Below, in pieces: positions 19,726 to 29,407 of a DNA stretch of 64,000 nt. The notes beneath the pieces are model-generated. The model did not search any database and had not been told where the DNA came from. It saw nothing but the letters and a program-made list of their open reading frames with translations. Both the position numbers and the translations under genes were made by a program. Source of the DNA: Shinella sp. PSBB067 (GTDB taxonomy: Bacteria > Pseudomonadota > Alphaproteobacteria > Rhizobiales > Rhizobiaceae); NCBI RefSeq assembly GCF_016839145.1, contig NZ_CP069303.1, positions 1,984,001 to 2,048,000 on the forward strand, in the 5' to 3' direction. The stretch's first letter is position 1. Each line of letters opens with the position of its first letter.

Positions 19726-20633
19726 GGACCGGCCATCCGGCGCACGGCATCGCAGAGCGCGGCAAAGCCGGCCCGCGCGCCCTCGCTCATGAAGCGGGCA
19801 CGCAGCCAGGCGTGGATCATCTGCCGCTCCTCCCGGTATTCCACCGGCACGCCGGAAAGGATGAGCCGCGCGGCATAGGCCCGCGCATCGTCGCGCAGCG
19901 GGTCGAAATAGGCGCCGGTGATGAAGGCGGGCGGCAGGCCGGCAAGATTTTCCGCCCGCAGCGGAAAGGCATGCGCGGCATCCTCCGGCGCCTTGTAGAC
20001 CTCGCGGTAATAGGCGACGTCGGCCGTCGAAAGGCCGGGCGCCTCGGCCATCGCCGCGTAGGAGCCGGACACGAGATCGCCGCCGAGGCCGGGATAGACG
20101 AGCGCCTGCCCGGCAATGCCCTTCAGCCCTTCGTCGCGCGCCTTGAGCACGATGCCCGCGGCAAGGTTGCCGCCCGCGCTGTCGCCGATCACGACGACGG
20201 GGCGGTTCTCCAGCAGAAGCTCGACCAGCACCGCCCAGCAATCGTCGAAGGCTGCGGGCCAGACATGTTCCGGCGAGAGACGGTAGTCGACCGAAACGAG
20301 CTCCGCCCCCGCCGCCTCGGAAATCTCGGCGCAGATGGCGTCGTGGCTGTCCAGCGAGCCGACCACGAAGCCGCCGCCGTGTATGTAGAAGAGCCGCGTC
20401 TGGCTTCTCACCCGCGCCGGGCGGTAGCGGCGCACCGGAATGCGGCCCGCCACGAGCCTGTCCTGCTTGACCATGCCTTCCGGCGGCGGCGCGTCGAAGG
20501 CGGCGCAGAGCGCGTCGTACCAGGCGCGCTGCTGCCCGATGTCGGCATCGACGGCATCGGCGGGGTAGAAATCCTCGCAGCGCTTGTGGAAGGCGAGAAT
20601 GCCCGCCTCTGTCGGCATGGGGCGTTCGGTCAT
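19722..20633 (-). CDS. Alpha/beta hydrolase, hormone-sensitive-lipase (HSL) family esterase
   Basis: 303 residues. HGGG at 85-88 forms the oxyanion hole; the nucleophile elbow is GDSAG with Ser152. Acid and base candidates are the Asp in GAYFDPLRDD and the His in MIHAWLRARF near the C-terminus. This is a complete HSL-type carboxylesterase without signal peptide. It is transcribed with the ACT protein (overlapping) and 18 bp after the LysE exporter. The physiological ester is unknown. Confidence 0.88.
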   Translation of the reverse strand: MTERPMPTEAGILAFHKRCEDFYPADAVDADIGQQRAWYDALCAAFDAPPPEGMVKQDRLVAGRIPVRRYRPARVRSQTRLFYIHGGGFVVGSLDSHDAICAEISEAAGAELVSVDYRLSPEHVWPAAFDDCWAVLVELLLENRPVVVIGDSAGGNLAAGIVLKARDEGLKGIAGQALVYPGLGGDLVSGSYAAMAEAPGLSTADVAYYREVYKAPEDAAHAFPLRAENLAGLPPAFITGAYFDPLRDDARAYAARLILSGVPVEYREERQMIHAWLRARFMSEGARAGFAALCDAVRRMAGP

Positions 20634-20651
20634 GGCGGGGTTTCCGGGCGC

Positions 20652-21299
20652 TCAGGTCTTCTGGAAGGCAAGATTCAGGCCGAGGCCGACAAGGATCGTG
20701 CCGCCGATGCGCTGCATGGTCTTCTGCACCCGGGCCGAGCCTTTCAGGCGCCCGGCGATGGCGCCTGCCAGCAACACGCAGACGATGTCGGCGGAGGTGA
20801 ACATGAGATTGACGACAGCGCCGAGCACGAGAAGCTGCACTGAGACCGGCAGGGCCGCCGCCGGATCGGCGAACTGCGGCAGGAAGGCGAGGAAGAAGAT
20901 GGCCGTCTTGGGGTTCAGGACCTCGACGGAAACGCTCTCGGCAAAGGCGCGCCAGCCATTCCTGCGCGCAGGCTCGACCGCAAGCTCGGCCCCGGGACCG
21001 GCCGGCGCTTGTGCCTTGGCCCGGAACATGCGGATCCCCAGCCAGACGAGATAGAGCGCGCCGAGCAGCTTGACGGCGAGATAGAGCGCCGGGACGGCAT
21101 GGAAAAGCGCCGTGAGGCCCGCGGCGGCGGCAACCACATGCGCATAGCCGCCAAGGTGTATCCCGAGGCTCGCCATCAGGCCGGAGCGGCGGCCGCGCGC
21201 GATCGTCTGCGCCGCCGCATAGAGCATCGCCGGGCCGGGCATGTAGGCGAAGACCGCCGTCGTCACGAAAAAGGCAAGCATCATCTCGAACGGCGGCAT
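20652..21299 (-). CDS. LysE/RhtB-family amino acid exporter
   Basis: 215 residues with about six membrane helices. The N-terminal AYMPGPAMLYAAAQTIARGRRSG is the family signature, and NPKTAIFFLAFLPQF at about 140-154 is the second conserved block. It would export amino acids or derivatives across the inner membrane. It is the first gene of a three-gene minus-strand unit with esterase and ACT protein and is divergent from a LysR gene, the usual arrangement for LysE-type exporters and their regulators. Confidence 0.9.
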   Translation of the reverse strand: MPPFEMMLAFFVTTAVFAYMPGPAMLYAAAQTIARGRRSGLMASLGIHLGGYAHVVAAAAGLTALFHAVPALYLAVKLLGALYLVWLGIRMFRAKAQAPAGPGAELAVEPARRNGWRAFAESVSVEVLNPKTAIFFLAFLPQFADPAAALPVSVQLLVLGAVVNLMFTSADIVCVLLAGAIAGRLKGSARVQKTMQRIGGTILVGLGLNLAFQKT

Positions 21300-21427
21300 G
21301 TCCCCTCCTCAGGCTTTCGTATCGCTGCGAAGCTTATCGCGGAAACGGCGGGCGGGGAACTGCGGGCGACGGCGCATCCGCAGCCGCCCGCCTTGCCTCC
21401 CCGCCGCCCGTCCTATTAAGTGCCGCC

Positions 21428-22336
21428 ATGGCTTTCACCTTCCGGCAATTGCAGTATTTCGTCGCCGTCGCGGAACAGGGCTCCGTCACGCGCGCCGCCC
21501 AGCACCTTTCCATTTCGCAGTCCTCGATAACGGAGGCGATCAAGGAGCTCGAATCGGATCTCGGCGTCGAGCTGTTCGAGCGCCATCCGCGCGGACTGAC
21601 GACGACGCACAACGGCCACCAGTTCCTGCGCCACGCGACGAAGATCCTCGCCAACGTTTCCGACGCCCGCAGCTCCTTTTCGGACAACCGGGCGCCGGAA
21701 AAGGGCCAGCTCAATCTCGGCGTCACCTCGCTCGTGGCAGGCTACGTGCTCTCCGACCTGCTCTCGCGCTATCGCCGCGCCTTTCCCGGCATCGAGGTGA
21801 GCGCCATCGAGGACAACGGCTCCTATCTGGAGCACCTGCTGGTCGGCGGGGAACTCGACGTCGCCGTCATGGTCATCTCGAACCTGCGCGACCGCATGGC
21901 GCTGCAGGCGGAGATCATCGAGACCTCGCCCTATCGGCTCTGGCTGCCCATCGGCCACCCGCTCGTCTCGGCCGACATCATTTCCGTCAGCGACATCGCC
22001 AAGGAGCCGCTGATCATGCTGACGGTCGACGAAATCGAGGAGAATACCGGCAAGCTGCTGAGCGCGCTCGGCGCGCGGCCCCACGTCGCCTTCCGCACCC
22101 GCTCGGTGGAGGCGGTGCGCAGCCTGGTGGCGACCGGCGCGGGCATCGCGCTCCTGCCCGACCTCGTCTACCGCCCCTGGTCGCTGGAAGGCGACCGCAT
22201 CGAAAGCCGCGACGTCTCCGGCGCGCTGCCGGTGGTGCAGATCGGCATGGTCTGGCGCAAGGGCTCCAGCCTGCCGCAGGCGGCGCGCGATTTCGTCGGG
22301 CTGGCCGAGGCGCTGAGAAGCGGTCGCGGGCGGTAG
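21428..22336 (+). CDS. LysR-type regulator, probably of the divergent LysE operon
   Basis: 302 residues. The N-terminal HTH (FRQLQYFVAVAEQGSVTRAA, then SQSSITEAIKELESDLGVEL) occupies residues 5-63, and the substrate-binding-fold domain spans about 90-295. It is divergent from the LysE-esterase-ACT unit across a 128-bp gap and is the obvious candidate to control it. The effector is unknown. Confidence 0.9.
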   Translation: MAFTFRQLQYFVAVAEQGSVTRAAQHLSISQSSITEAIKELESDLGVELFERHPRGLTTTHNGHQFLRHATKILANVSDARSSFSDNRAPEKGQLNLGVTSLVAGYVLSDLLSRYRRAFPGIEVSAIEDNGSYLEHLLVGGELDVAVMVISNLRDRMALQAEIIETSPYRLWLPIGHPLVSADIISVSDIAKEPLIMLTVDEIEENTGKLLSALGARPHVAFRTRSVEAVRSLVATGAGIALLPDLVYRPWSLEGDRIESRDVSGALPVVQIGMVWRKGSSLPQAARDFVGLAEALRSGRGR

Positions 22337-22375
22337 GGATGCGGCCTGCCGCAACGCCGCGGCATTCGGGCGGAC

Positions 22376-22630
22376 TTACCGCCGCGGCTCGCCGCCCTCG
22401 GCATAGACCGTCTTCTGCTGGAACTTGAAGATGTGCCCGCAGCGGCAGCGGATCATGTGCTTTTCCGGATATTTCGAGGGGCGTTCGGTCAGGAAGCCGC
22501 GCGGCAGGGAATCCACCGCGAAATCCGGATGCGCCCGGTTGGGCATGTCGTCCTCGGAGACTTCGGCATAACCGGAATTGCCGCACATGGCGCATTCGAG
22601 TTTGCGCGAATAGCGGTCGCGGGCGGCCAT
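22376..22630 (-). CDS. Small zinc-ribbon-like protein
   Basis: 84 residues, hydrophilic, with CAMCG at 14-18 and CRCGH at 62-66. The four cysteines could bind one zinc ion. AAGGAG lies 7 bp before the ATG. It is a single gene between a convergent LysR gene (on the plus strand) and a downstream LysR gene on the same strand. The function is not recognised. Confidence 0.75.
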   Translation of the reverse strand: MAARDRYSRKLECAMCGNSGYAEVSEDDMPNRAHPDFAVDSLPRGFLTERPSKYPEKHMIRCRCGHIFKFQQKTVYAEGGEPRR

Positions 22631-22692
22631 GGGAGCTCCTTGATGGATTCGGGTTCCCCGTTAATAGGCATCGCCCGGCGCGGTTTCAATGC

Positions 22693-23541
22693 TCAACCCG
22701 CAAGCAGGGTCTGGAGGATCGCGATGATGCGCCGGTGCTGGTGGGCGTGGCGGGTGCGCACGTTGACGGCGGCATAGACGGCCTGGGCAATCGGCTCGGC
22801 GCCCGCCACGCGGCTCGCCGCGCCGCTGCGCAGCAGGCGCCGGGCATCCGCCTCCATCACGAAGGCCGAACCGCCGAGCTTCTGCATCAGCGCCAGGATC
22901 GCCGTCGTCTCGCCGCTGGCGATCGGCGCCGTCGAAAGCGCGGGATGGGCCTGCCGGTGCAGCCGGTCGAAGGCGGGCGAATAGACGGCCTGGATATAAT
23001 CCTCCGGCTTCACGTCCTCGATCCGGCTCACCGTGCTGCTCACCATCTCGTAGCGCACCTCGCCGATCCGCTCGTAGTAGAGGTCCGGCAGGTAGTGCGG
23101 CGTGAAGAGGATGGCGAGGTCGAGGTCGCCCGCGCCGAGGTCGCGGTTCATCTGGCTTGAATAGTCCACTTCCAGGTAGATAGAGGTCGCCGGCAGCTCC
23201 TTCCGCACCGCCGCCAGCCAGTCGCCGGCATAGTGGGCGGCAAGGTCGTGCTGGAGGCCGATGCGCATGGAGCGCTCGTAGGCGCCCGCCGTCTCCACCG
23301 CCCGCGCCGCCTCGTGCCACTGGTGCTGGAGAGCCTTGGCGTGATCGAGGAAGCGCAGGCCCGCGGCGGTCGGCTGGGTGCCGCCCTTGTTGCGCGCGAA
23401 GAGCTTTCGCGCGAACATCGCCTCCAGCGCGTTGATGCGGTGGGTGACCGTCGATTGCGTGATGTTCAGCCGCTCCGCCGTGCGGTTGAAATTGCGCGTT
23501 TCCATCAGGTCGAGGAATGTCTCAATCAGGACAATTTGCAT
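22693..23541 (-). CDS. LysR-type regulator divergent from the demethylating dehydrogenase operon
   Basis: 282 residues from ATG. A typical LysR HTH begins MQIVLIETFLDLMETRNFNR with recognition helix NITQSTVTHRINALE. An in-frame TTG 21 bp upstream would add seven residues, but the ATG matches the family N-terminus. The C-terminal domain is a normal effector-binding fold. It faces the FAD/GcvT dehydrogenase operon across a 129-bp gap containing a perfect inverted repeat, TAATCGA-N5-TCGATTA, a plausible binding site. It probably controls that operon. Confidence 0.88.
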   Translation of the reverse strand: MQIVLIETFLDLMETRNFNRTAERLNITQSTVTHRINALEAMFARKLFARNKGGTQPTAAGLRFLDHAKALQHQWHEAARAVETAGAYERSMRIGLQHDLAAHYAGDWLAAVRKELPATSIYLEVDYSSQMNRDLGAGDLDLAILFTPHYLPDLYYERIGEVRYEMVSSTVSRIEDVKPEDYIQAVYSPAFDRLHRQAHPALSTAPIASGETTAILALMQKLGGSAFVMEADARRLLRSGAASRVAGAEPIAQAVYAAVNVRTRHAHQHRRIIAILQTLLAG

Positions 23542-23578
23542 GAATGCGCCGTATTTTCTCAATGTTTTGATGGCAGTC

Positions 23579-23597
23579 TAATCGAGGCTATCGATTA
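23579..23597. promoter_or_regulatory. Candidate LysR operator in the divergent promoter
   Basis: Perfect inverted repeat TAATCGA (23579-23585) and TCGATTA (23591-23597) with a 5-bp spacer, a T-N-A-rich dyad of the size bound by LysR regulators. It lies between the LysR start (23541) and the first dehydrogenase gene (23671). Confidence 0.55.
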
Positions 23598-23670
23598 ATA
23601 AAGCGAATTCCTCCCCTTGCCGCCCGGTGCTTTGGTGGCCAAAAATCCGGGGCGAAGAAGGGGAGCGAGA

Positions 23671-26121
23671 ATGTCCGCATTGCCAAGCCATGCCCGGGTC
23701 GTCATCATCGGCGGAGGCGCCGTCGGCGCATCCGCGCTCTATCATCTGGCCGAGGCTGGATGGACCGATTGCGTGCTGCTCGAAAAGAACGAGCTGACCG
23801 CCGGCTCGACATGGCATGCCGCCGGCAACGTGCCGACCTTCTCCTCCTCCTGGTCGATCATGAACATGCAGCGCTATTCCGCCTCGCTCTACCGCGAGCT
23901 GGGGGTGCTGGTCGATTATCCCATGAACTACCACGTCACCGGCTCCATCCGCCTCGGCCATTCGAAGGAGCGGCTGCAGGAGTTCAAGCGTGTCGTCGGC
24001 ATGGGCCGCTACCAAGGCATGGACCTCGACATACTCTCGCCCGACGAGATGCGCGGCAGATATCCATTCCTCGAAACCCACGACCTCACCGGCGCGCTCT
24101 ACGATCCCTATGACGGCGACATCGACCCCGCGCAGCTCACGCAGGCGCTGGCCAAGGGCGCGCGCGACATGGGCGCGAAGATCTTCCGCTTCTGCCCCGC
24201 CACCGGCGCGCGGCGCGAGGGCGAGGAATGGGTGATCTCCACGCCTGAGGGCGAGATCCGCTGCGAGAAGGTGGTCAATGCGGCCGGTTATTATGCCCGC
24301 GAGGTCGGCAAATGGTTCGGCCGCGAGGTACCGATGATGGTGATGAGCCATCAGTACATCCTCTTCGAGGAAATCCCCGAGCTGGCCGCATGGTCCAAGG
24401 AGGCCGGCCACAAGCTGCCGCTGCTGCGTGACGTCGACAGCTCCTATTATCTCCGTCAGGAGAAGACGGGCATGAATCTCGGCCCCTATGAGCGGAACTG
24501 CAAGGCGCATTGGGTGACGCCTGATGATCCGATGCCGGACGACTTCTCCTTCCAGCTCTTCCCGGACGATCTCGACCGCCTCGAATGGTATCTGAACGAC
24601 GCCGTCGAGCGTGTGCCGATCCTCGGCACGGCGGGCCTGTCGCGCATGATCAACGGCCCCATCCCCTATGCGCCGGATGGTAACCCGCTGATCGGCCCGA
24701 TGCCGGGCGTGCCGAACGCCTTCGAGGCCTGCGTCTTCACCTTCGGCATCTGCCAGGCGGGCGGGGCCGGCAAGGTGCTGGCGGAATGGGTGACGGAAGG
24801 CGAGACGGAATGGGACATGTGGTCCTGCGACCCGCGCCGCTATACGAGATTCGCCGCCGACAAGGACTATTGCATCGCCAAGGGCATGGAAATCTACGGC
24901 CACGAATATGCGATGCACTTCCCCAAGCATGCATGGCCGGCCGGGCGGGACAGGAAGCTCTCGCCGATCCACGACCGCATCAAGGCGCTTGGGGGCCAGT
25001 TCAAGCCCTATAACGGCTGGGAGCGCGCCATGTGGTATGCGAAGCCCGGCGACGACCTCTCGGAAGAGGCGACGCAGACCTGGAACCGCGAGGGACCGTG
25101 GCGTCCGCGCATCGAGGCGGAGTGCCGCGCCGTCACCGAGACGGCGGGCATCCTCGACCTTCCCGGCTTCTCGCGCTTCCGCGTGAAGGGACAAGGCGCG
25201 ACGGTGTGGCTTTCCTCGCTCATCACCGGCAAGGTGCCGAAGCCCGGCCGCATCGGCCTTGCCTATTTCTCCGACGACAAGGGCCGCATCGTCACGGAAA
25301 TGTCCGTCATGATGCTGGACGAGGACTTCTTCTTCCTCATCACCGCCGCGACCGCGCAGTGGCACGATTTCGAATGGCTGGCGAAGCACCTGCCTGACAA
25401 TGCCGCCTTCACCATCGAGGACGTGACGGACAGTTTCTCCTGCCAGATCCTCTCCGGTCCCAACTCCCGCGCCATCCTCGCGGAGGTCTCGGACGCGGAC
25501 CTCTCCAAGGGCTGGCTGACGCATCAGCCCGCGCAAATCGCCGGCCGCTGGTGCCAGCTCGTGCGCGTCTCCTTCGCCGGCGAACTCGGCTGGGAAATCC
25601 ACACGAAGATCGAGGACACCGCCGCCATCTTCGACGCCGTCTGGGCGGCGGGGCAGAAGCATGGCCTCAAGCCATTCGGCATGGAGGCGCTCGACAGCCT
25701 GCGCATCGAGAAGGGTTATCGCGCGTGGAAGGGCGACCTTTCGACCGACTATACGATCCTTCAAGGCGGCCTCGACCGCTTCGTCGACTGGACCAAGCCC
25801 GATTTCAAGGGCAAGCCGGCGCTGGAGCGCGAGAAGCAGCGGGGCGTCACCAAGCGTTTCGTGCTGCTGACGGTGGAGGCCGGTGAATGCGATGCGCCCT
25901 ACATGTCGACGCTCTGGCACGGCGGCAAGGTCGTCGGCGAGACGACCTCCGGCAACTGGGGCTACCGCGTCGGCAAATCCATCGCGCTCGGCATGCTCCG
26001 CGCCGACCTCGCCGTGCCGGGCACGGAAGTCGAGGTGGAAATCTACGGCGACCGCTTCAAGGCGATCGTCCAGCCGGACGGTCCACTCTTCGATCCCAAC
26101 AATGAAAGACTGCGCGCATGA
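23671..26121 (+). CDS. FAD-dependent dehydrogenase with GcvT domain (dimethylglycine/sarcosine dehydrogenase-like), first copy
   Basis: 816 residues. An N-terminal DAO-type FAD domain (VVIIGGGAVGASALYHLAEAG at 10-30; STWHAAG with the His that carries covalent FAD in DMGDH relatives) is followed by FAO_M and, from about residue 440, a GcvT folate-binding domain with its C-terminal barrel (GELGWEIH; SGNWGYRVGKS). Such enzymes oxidatively demethylate N-methyl amino acids and pass formaldehyde to tetrahydrofolate. ATG follows GGGGAGCGAG. It is the first gene of a four-gene operon and overlaps the second dehydrogenase by 4 bp. The substrate may be dimethylglycine, sarcosine or another N-methylated compound. 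Confidence 0.88.
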   Translation: MSALPSHARVVIIGGGAVGASALYHLAEAGWTDCVLLEKNELTAGSTWHAAGNVPTFSSSWSIMNMQRYSASLYRELGVLVDYPMNYHVTGSIRLGHSKERLQEFKRVVGMGRYQGMDLDILSPDEMRGRYPFLETHDLTGALYDPYDGDIDPAQLTQALAKGARDMGAKIFRFCPATGARREGEEWVISTPEGEIRCEKVVNAAGYYAREVGKWFGREVPMMVMSHQYILFEEIPELAAWSKEAGHKLPLLRDVDSSYYLRQEKTGMNLGPYERNCKAHWVTPDDPMPDDFSFQLFPDDLDRLEWYLNDAVERVPILGTAGLSRMINGPIPYAPDGNPLIGPMPGVPNAFEACVFTFGICQAGGAGKVLAEWVTEGETEWDMWSCDPRRYTRFAADKDYCIAKGMEIYGHEYAMHFPKHAWPAGRDRKLSPIHDRIKALGGQFKPYNGWERAMWYAKPGDDLSEEATQTWNREGPWRPRIEAECRAVTETAGILDLPGFSRFRVKGQGATVWLSSLITGKVPKPGRIGLAYFSDDKGRIVTEMSVMMLDEDFFFLITAATAQWHDFEWLAKHLPDNAAFTIEDVTDSFSCQILSGPNSRAILAEVSDADLSKGWLTHQPAQIAGRWCQLVRVSFAGELGWEIHTKIEDTAAIFDAVWAAGQKHGLKPFGMEALDSLRIEKGYRAWKGDLSTDYTILQGGLDRFVDWTKPDFKGKPALEREKQRGVTKRFVLLTVEAGECDAPYMSTLWHGGKVVGETTSGNWGYRVGKSIALGMLRADLAVPGTEVEVEIYGDRFKAIVQPDGPLFDPNNERLRA

Positions 26122-28565
26122 CGAAGCCCATCCCTTCGAAGGCGAGAGCCGTCATCATCGGCGGCGGCGTCTCCGGCTGCTCGGTCGCCTATCATCTCGC
26201 CAAGCTCGGCTGGACGGATGTGGTGCTGCTGGAGCGCAAGCAGCTCACGTCGGGCACGACATGGCACGCCGCAGGTCTCATCGGCCAGCTCCGCGCCTCG
26301 CAGAACATGACGCGCCTCGCGAAATATTCCGCCGACCTCTACGTCAAGCTGGAGGCCGAGACCGGCATCGGCACCGGCATGCGCCAGTGCGGCTCGATGA
26401 CCGTGGCGCTGACCGAGGAGCGTAAGGAGGAAATCTACCGCCAGGCCTCGCTCGCCCGCGCCTTCGATATCGACGTGCGTGAGATCACCGTCGACGAGGT
26501 GAAGGGGCTCTACCCGCATCTCAACACGGCGGATGTGAAGGCCGCCGTGCATTTGCCGCTCGACGGCCAGTGCGACCCGGCCAATATCGCGATGGCGCTC
26601 GCCAAGGGCGCGCGGCAGAACGGGGCGACGGTCATCGAGAACGTCAAGGTGACGTCCGTGCTGACGAAGGACGGGCGCGTGACGGGCGTCGCCTACGAGC
26701 AGAACGGCGAGACCTTCACCATCGAGACTGAGAACGTCGTCAACGCCGCCGGCATGTGGGGGCGCACGCTCGCCGACATGTCGGGCGTCACGCTGCCGCT
26801 GCATGCCTGCGAGCATTTCTACATCGTCACCGAGCCGATCCCGAATCTTGCGCGCCTGCCGGTGCTGCGCGTGCCGGACGAATGCACCTACTACAAGGAG
26901 GACGCCGGCAAGATGCTGATCGGCGCCTTCGAATTGAAGGCCAAGCCCTGGGGCATGGACGGCATTTCAGAAGACTTCTGCTTCGACCAGCTGCCGGAGG
27001 ATTTCGACCATTTCCAGCCGATCCTCGAAAACGCCATCAACCGCATGCCGATGCTGGAAACCGCCGGCATCCACACCTTCTTCAACGGCCCGGAAAGCTT
27101 CACGCCGGACGACCGCTACTATCTCGGCGAAGCCCCGGAGTTGAAGGGCTACTGGGTCGCCGCCGGCTACAATTCCATCGGCATCGTCTCCTCCGGCGGC
27201 GCGGGCATGGCGCTCGCCCAGTGGATGAACGACGGCGAGCCACCCTTCGATCTATGGGAAGTGGATATCCGCCGTGCCCAGCCGTTCCAGCGAAACCGCG
27301 CCTATCTCAAGGACCGCGTCTCCGAGACGCTCGGCCTGCTCTATGCCGACCACTTCCCCTATCGCCAGATGGCGACCGCGCGCGGCGTGCGCCGCTCGCC
27401 GCTGCACGAGCACCTGAAGGCGCGCGGCGCGGTCTTCGGCGAGGTCGCCGGCTGGGAGCGCGCCAACTGGTTCGCCAAGGAAGGCCAGGAGCGGGAATAC
27501 CGCTATTCGTGGAAGCGGCAGAACTGGTTCGAGAACCAGAAGGAAGAGCATCTTGCCGTCCGCAACGGCGTCGGTCTCTTCGACATGACGTCCTTCGGCA
27601 AGATCCGTGTGGAAGGCCGCGATGCGCTCGCCTTCCTGCAAAGGCTCTGCGCCAACCAGATGGACGTCGCCCCCGGCAGGATCGTCTACACCCAGATGCT
27701 CAACGCCCGCGGCGGCATCGAGAGCGACCTGACGGTGACGCGCCTTTCGCAGACCGCCTTCTTCCTCGTCGTGCCCGGCGCGACGCTTCAGCGCGACCTT
27801 GCCTGGCTTCGCAGGCACCTTGCGGACGAGTTCGTCGTCATCACCGATGTCACGGCGGCCGAAAGCGTGCTCTGCCTCATGGGGCCGAAGGCGCGTGACC
27901 TCATGCAGAAGGTCAGCCCCAACGACTTCTCCAACGCCCACCACCCTTTCGCGACGGCCCGCGAGATCGAGATCGGCATGGGCCTCGCCCGCGCCCACCG
28001 CGTCACCTATGTCGGAGAGCTCGGCTGGGAGCTTTACGTCTCCACCGACCAGGCCGCCCACATCTTCGAGGCGCTGGAGGAAGCCGGGGCCGATGTGGGG
28101 CTGAAGCTCTGCGGCCTGCACACGCTCGACAGTTGCCGCATCGAAAAGGCCTACCGCCATTTCGGCCACGACATCACCGACGAGGATCATGTACTGGAAG
28201 CCGGCCTCGGCTTTGCCGTGCGCACGAAGAAGGGCGAGTTCATCGGCCGCGATGCGGTTCTGCGCAGGCAGGAGGAAGGGTTGAAGCGCCGCATGGTGCA
28301 GTTCCGTCTCGCCGATCCCGAGCCGCTGCTCTTCCACAACGAGGCGCTGGTGCGCGACGGCAGGATCGTCTCGACCATCACCTCGGGCAATTACGGCCAC
28401 CACCTCGGCGGCGCCATCGGCATGGGCTACGTGCCCTGCCAAGGCGAGAGCGAGGCGGATGTGCTGGCCTCCCGCTACGAGATCGAGATCGCCGGCGTGC
28501 GCGTGAAGGCGGAAGCCTCGCTCGTGCCCATGTATGATCCGAAGGCAGAAAGGGTACGGGCATGA
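26118..28565 (+). CDS. FAD-dependent dehydrogenase with GcvT domain (dimethylglycine/sarcosine dehydrogenase-like), second copy
   Basis: 815 residues with the same architecture as the preceding gene: FAD motif VIIGGGVSGCSVAYHLAKLG, GTTWHAAGL with the candidate flavin-linking His, a middle FAO domain, then GcvT (GELGWELYVS; SGNYGHHLGGAIGMGY). The two proteins are paralogues with clearly different substrate-proximal loops (FSSSWSIMNMQRYS versus IGQLRASQNMTRLA after the WHAAG motif). Two consecutive demethylations are therefore a natural reading. It overlaps its neighbours by 4 bp on both sides, indicating tight co-translation. Confidence 0.9.
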   Translation: MTKPIPSKARAVIIGGGVSGCSVAYHLAKLGWTDVVLLERKQLTSGTTWHAAGLIGQLRASQNMTRLAKYSADLYVKLEAETGIGTGMRQCGSMTVALTEERKEEIYRQASLARAFDIDVREITVDEVKGLYPHLNTADVKAAVHLPLDGQCDPANIAMALAKGARQNGATVIENVKVTSVLTKDGRVTGVAYEQNGETFTIETENVVNAAGMWGRTLADMSGVTLPLHACEHFYIVTEPIPNLARLPVLRVPDECTYYKEDAGKMLIGAFELKAKPWGMDGISEDFCFDQLPEDFDHFQPILENAINRMPMLETAGIHTFFNGPESFTPDDRYYLGEAPELKGYWVAAGYNSIGIVSSGGAGMALAQWMNDGEPPFDLWEVDIRRAQPFQRNRAYLKDRVSETLGLLYADHFPYRQMATARGVRRSPLHEHLKARGAVFGEVAGWERANWFAKEGQEREYRYSWKRQNWFENQKEEHLAVRNGVGLFDMTSFGKIRVEGRDALAFLQRLCANQMDVAPGRIVYTQMLNARGGIESDLTVTRLSQTAFFLVVPGATLQRDLAWLRRHLADEFVVITDVTAAESVLCLMGPKARDLMQKVSPNDFSNAHHPFATAREIEIGMGLARAHRVTYVGELGWELYVSTDQAAHIFEALEEAGADVGLKLCGLHTLDSCRIEKAYRHFGHDITDEDHVLEAGLGFAVRTKKGEFIGRDAVLRRQEEGLKRRMVQFRLADPEPLLFHNEALVRDGRIVSTITSGNYGHHLGGAIGMGYVPCQGESEADVLASRYEIEIAGVRVKAEASLVPMYDPKAERVRA

Positions 28566-29407
28566 GCAACCTCGCCGAACGCCACCAGCGCTTCCACGAC
28601 CTTCACCAGTCCGGCTGCTTCGTCATCCCCAATCCCTGGGATATGGGCTCCGCCCGCATGATGGCCGCCTCCGGCGCCGTGGCGCTCGCCACCACCTCCG
28701 CCGGCTTCGCCTTCACGCTCGGCCGGCCCGACATGGGCCGCGTGACGCGCGAGGAGATGCTGAAACACGCCGAGGACATCGTGCGCGCCACGCCCCTGCC
28801 CGTCTCCGGCGATTTCGAGAACGGCTTTGCCGATGCACCGGATGATGTGGCCGAGACCATCCGCCTCGCCGCCGAGGCCGGCCTTTCCGGCTGCTCGATC
28901 GAAGACACGCAGATGGTGGACGGCAACCCGGCCTATGACTTCGACCTCGCCGTCGAGCGCATCCGCGCCGCCGCCGACGCCGCCCGCTCGCTCGGCCGGC
29001 CCTTCATCCTGTGCGCCCGCGCCGACGGCGTGATGAACGGCGTCTACGATCTTGACGAGGCCATCCGCCGCATCCAGGCCTTCGAGGCGGCCGGCGCGGA
29101 CCTCCTCTATGTCCCGGTGCCGCCCGGCGAGGCGGAATTGCGCCGCGTCGTGCAGTCGGTGTCGAGGCCGGTCAACGCGCTTGCCGCCGGACCGCTGCGC
29201 CAGCTCACCGTGCCGCAGTTGGCCGCCATCGGCGTACGGCGCATCTCCCTCGGCTCGACGATCGCCCGCGTCACCCACGCGGCCATCGCCGAGCAGATGG
29301 AGGCCATCGTCAGGGACGGCAGTTTCGCGAAATTGTCCGCCGCCGCGTCGGGGGACGAGATCAACCGGATGCTTGCCGCCGGTGCGGGGGAGACCGATCA
29401 TGAGTGA
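28562..29407 (+). CDS. Isocitrate lyase/PEP mutase family protein
   Basis: 281 residues, matching the oxaloacetate decarboxylase/2-methylisocitrate lyase-like branch in length. Metal-site motifs are SGDFENGFAD (about 82-91) and CSIEDT (about 117-122), with ILCARADG following. The KKCGH motif of true isocitrate lyases is not seen. The reaction would be C-C or C-P bond cleavage or decarboxylation of a small 2-oxo or 2-hydroxy acid. It sits between the GcvT dehydrogenases and the methyltransferase-like gene with overlaps at both ends, so it belongs to the same pathway, but its substrate cannot be told. Confidence 0.83.
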   Translation: MSNLAERHQRFHDLHQSGCFVIPNPWDMGSARMMAASGAVALATTSAGFAFTLGRPDMGRVTREEMLKHAEDIVRATPLPVSGDFENGFADAPDDVAETIRLAAEAGLSGCSIEDTQMVDGNPAYDFDLAVERIRAAADAARSLGRPFILCARADGVMNGVYDLDEAIRRIQAFEAAGADLLYVPVPPGEAELRRVVQSVSRPVNALAAGPLRQLTVPQLAAIGVRRISLGSTIARVTHAAIAEQMEAIVRDGSFAKLSAAASGDEINRMLAAGAGETDHE

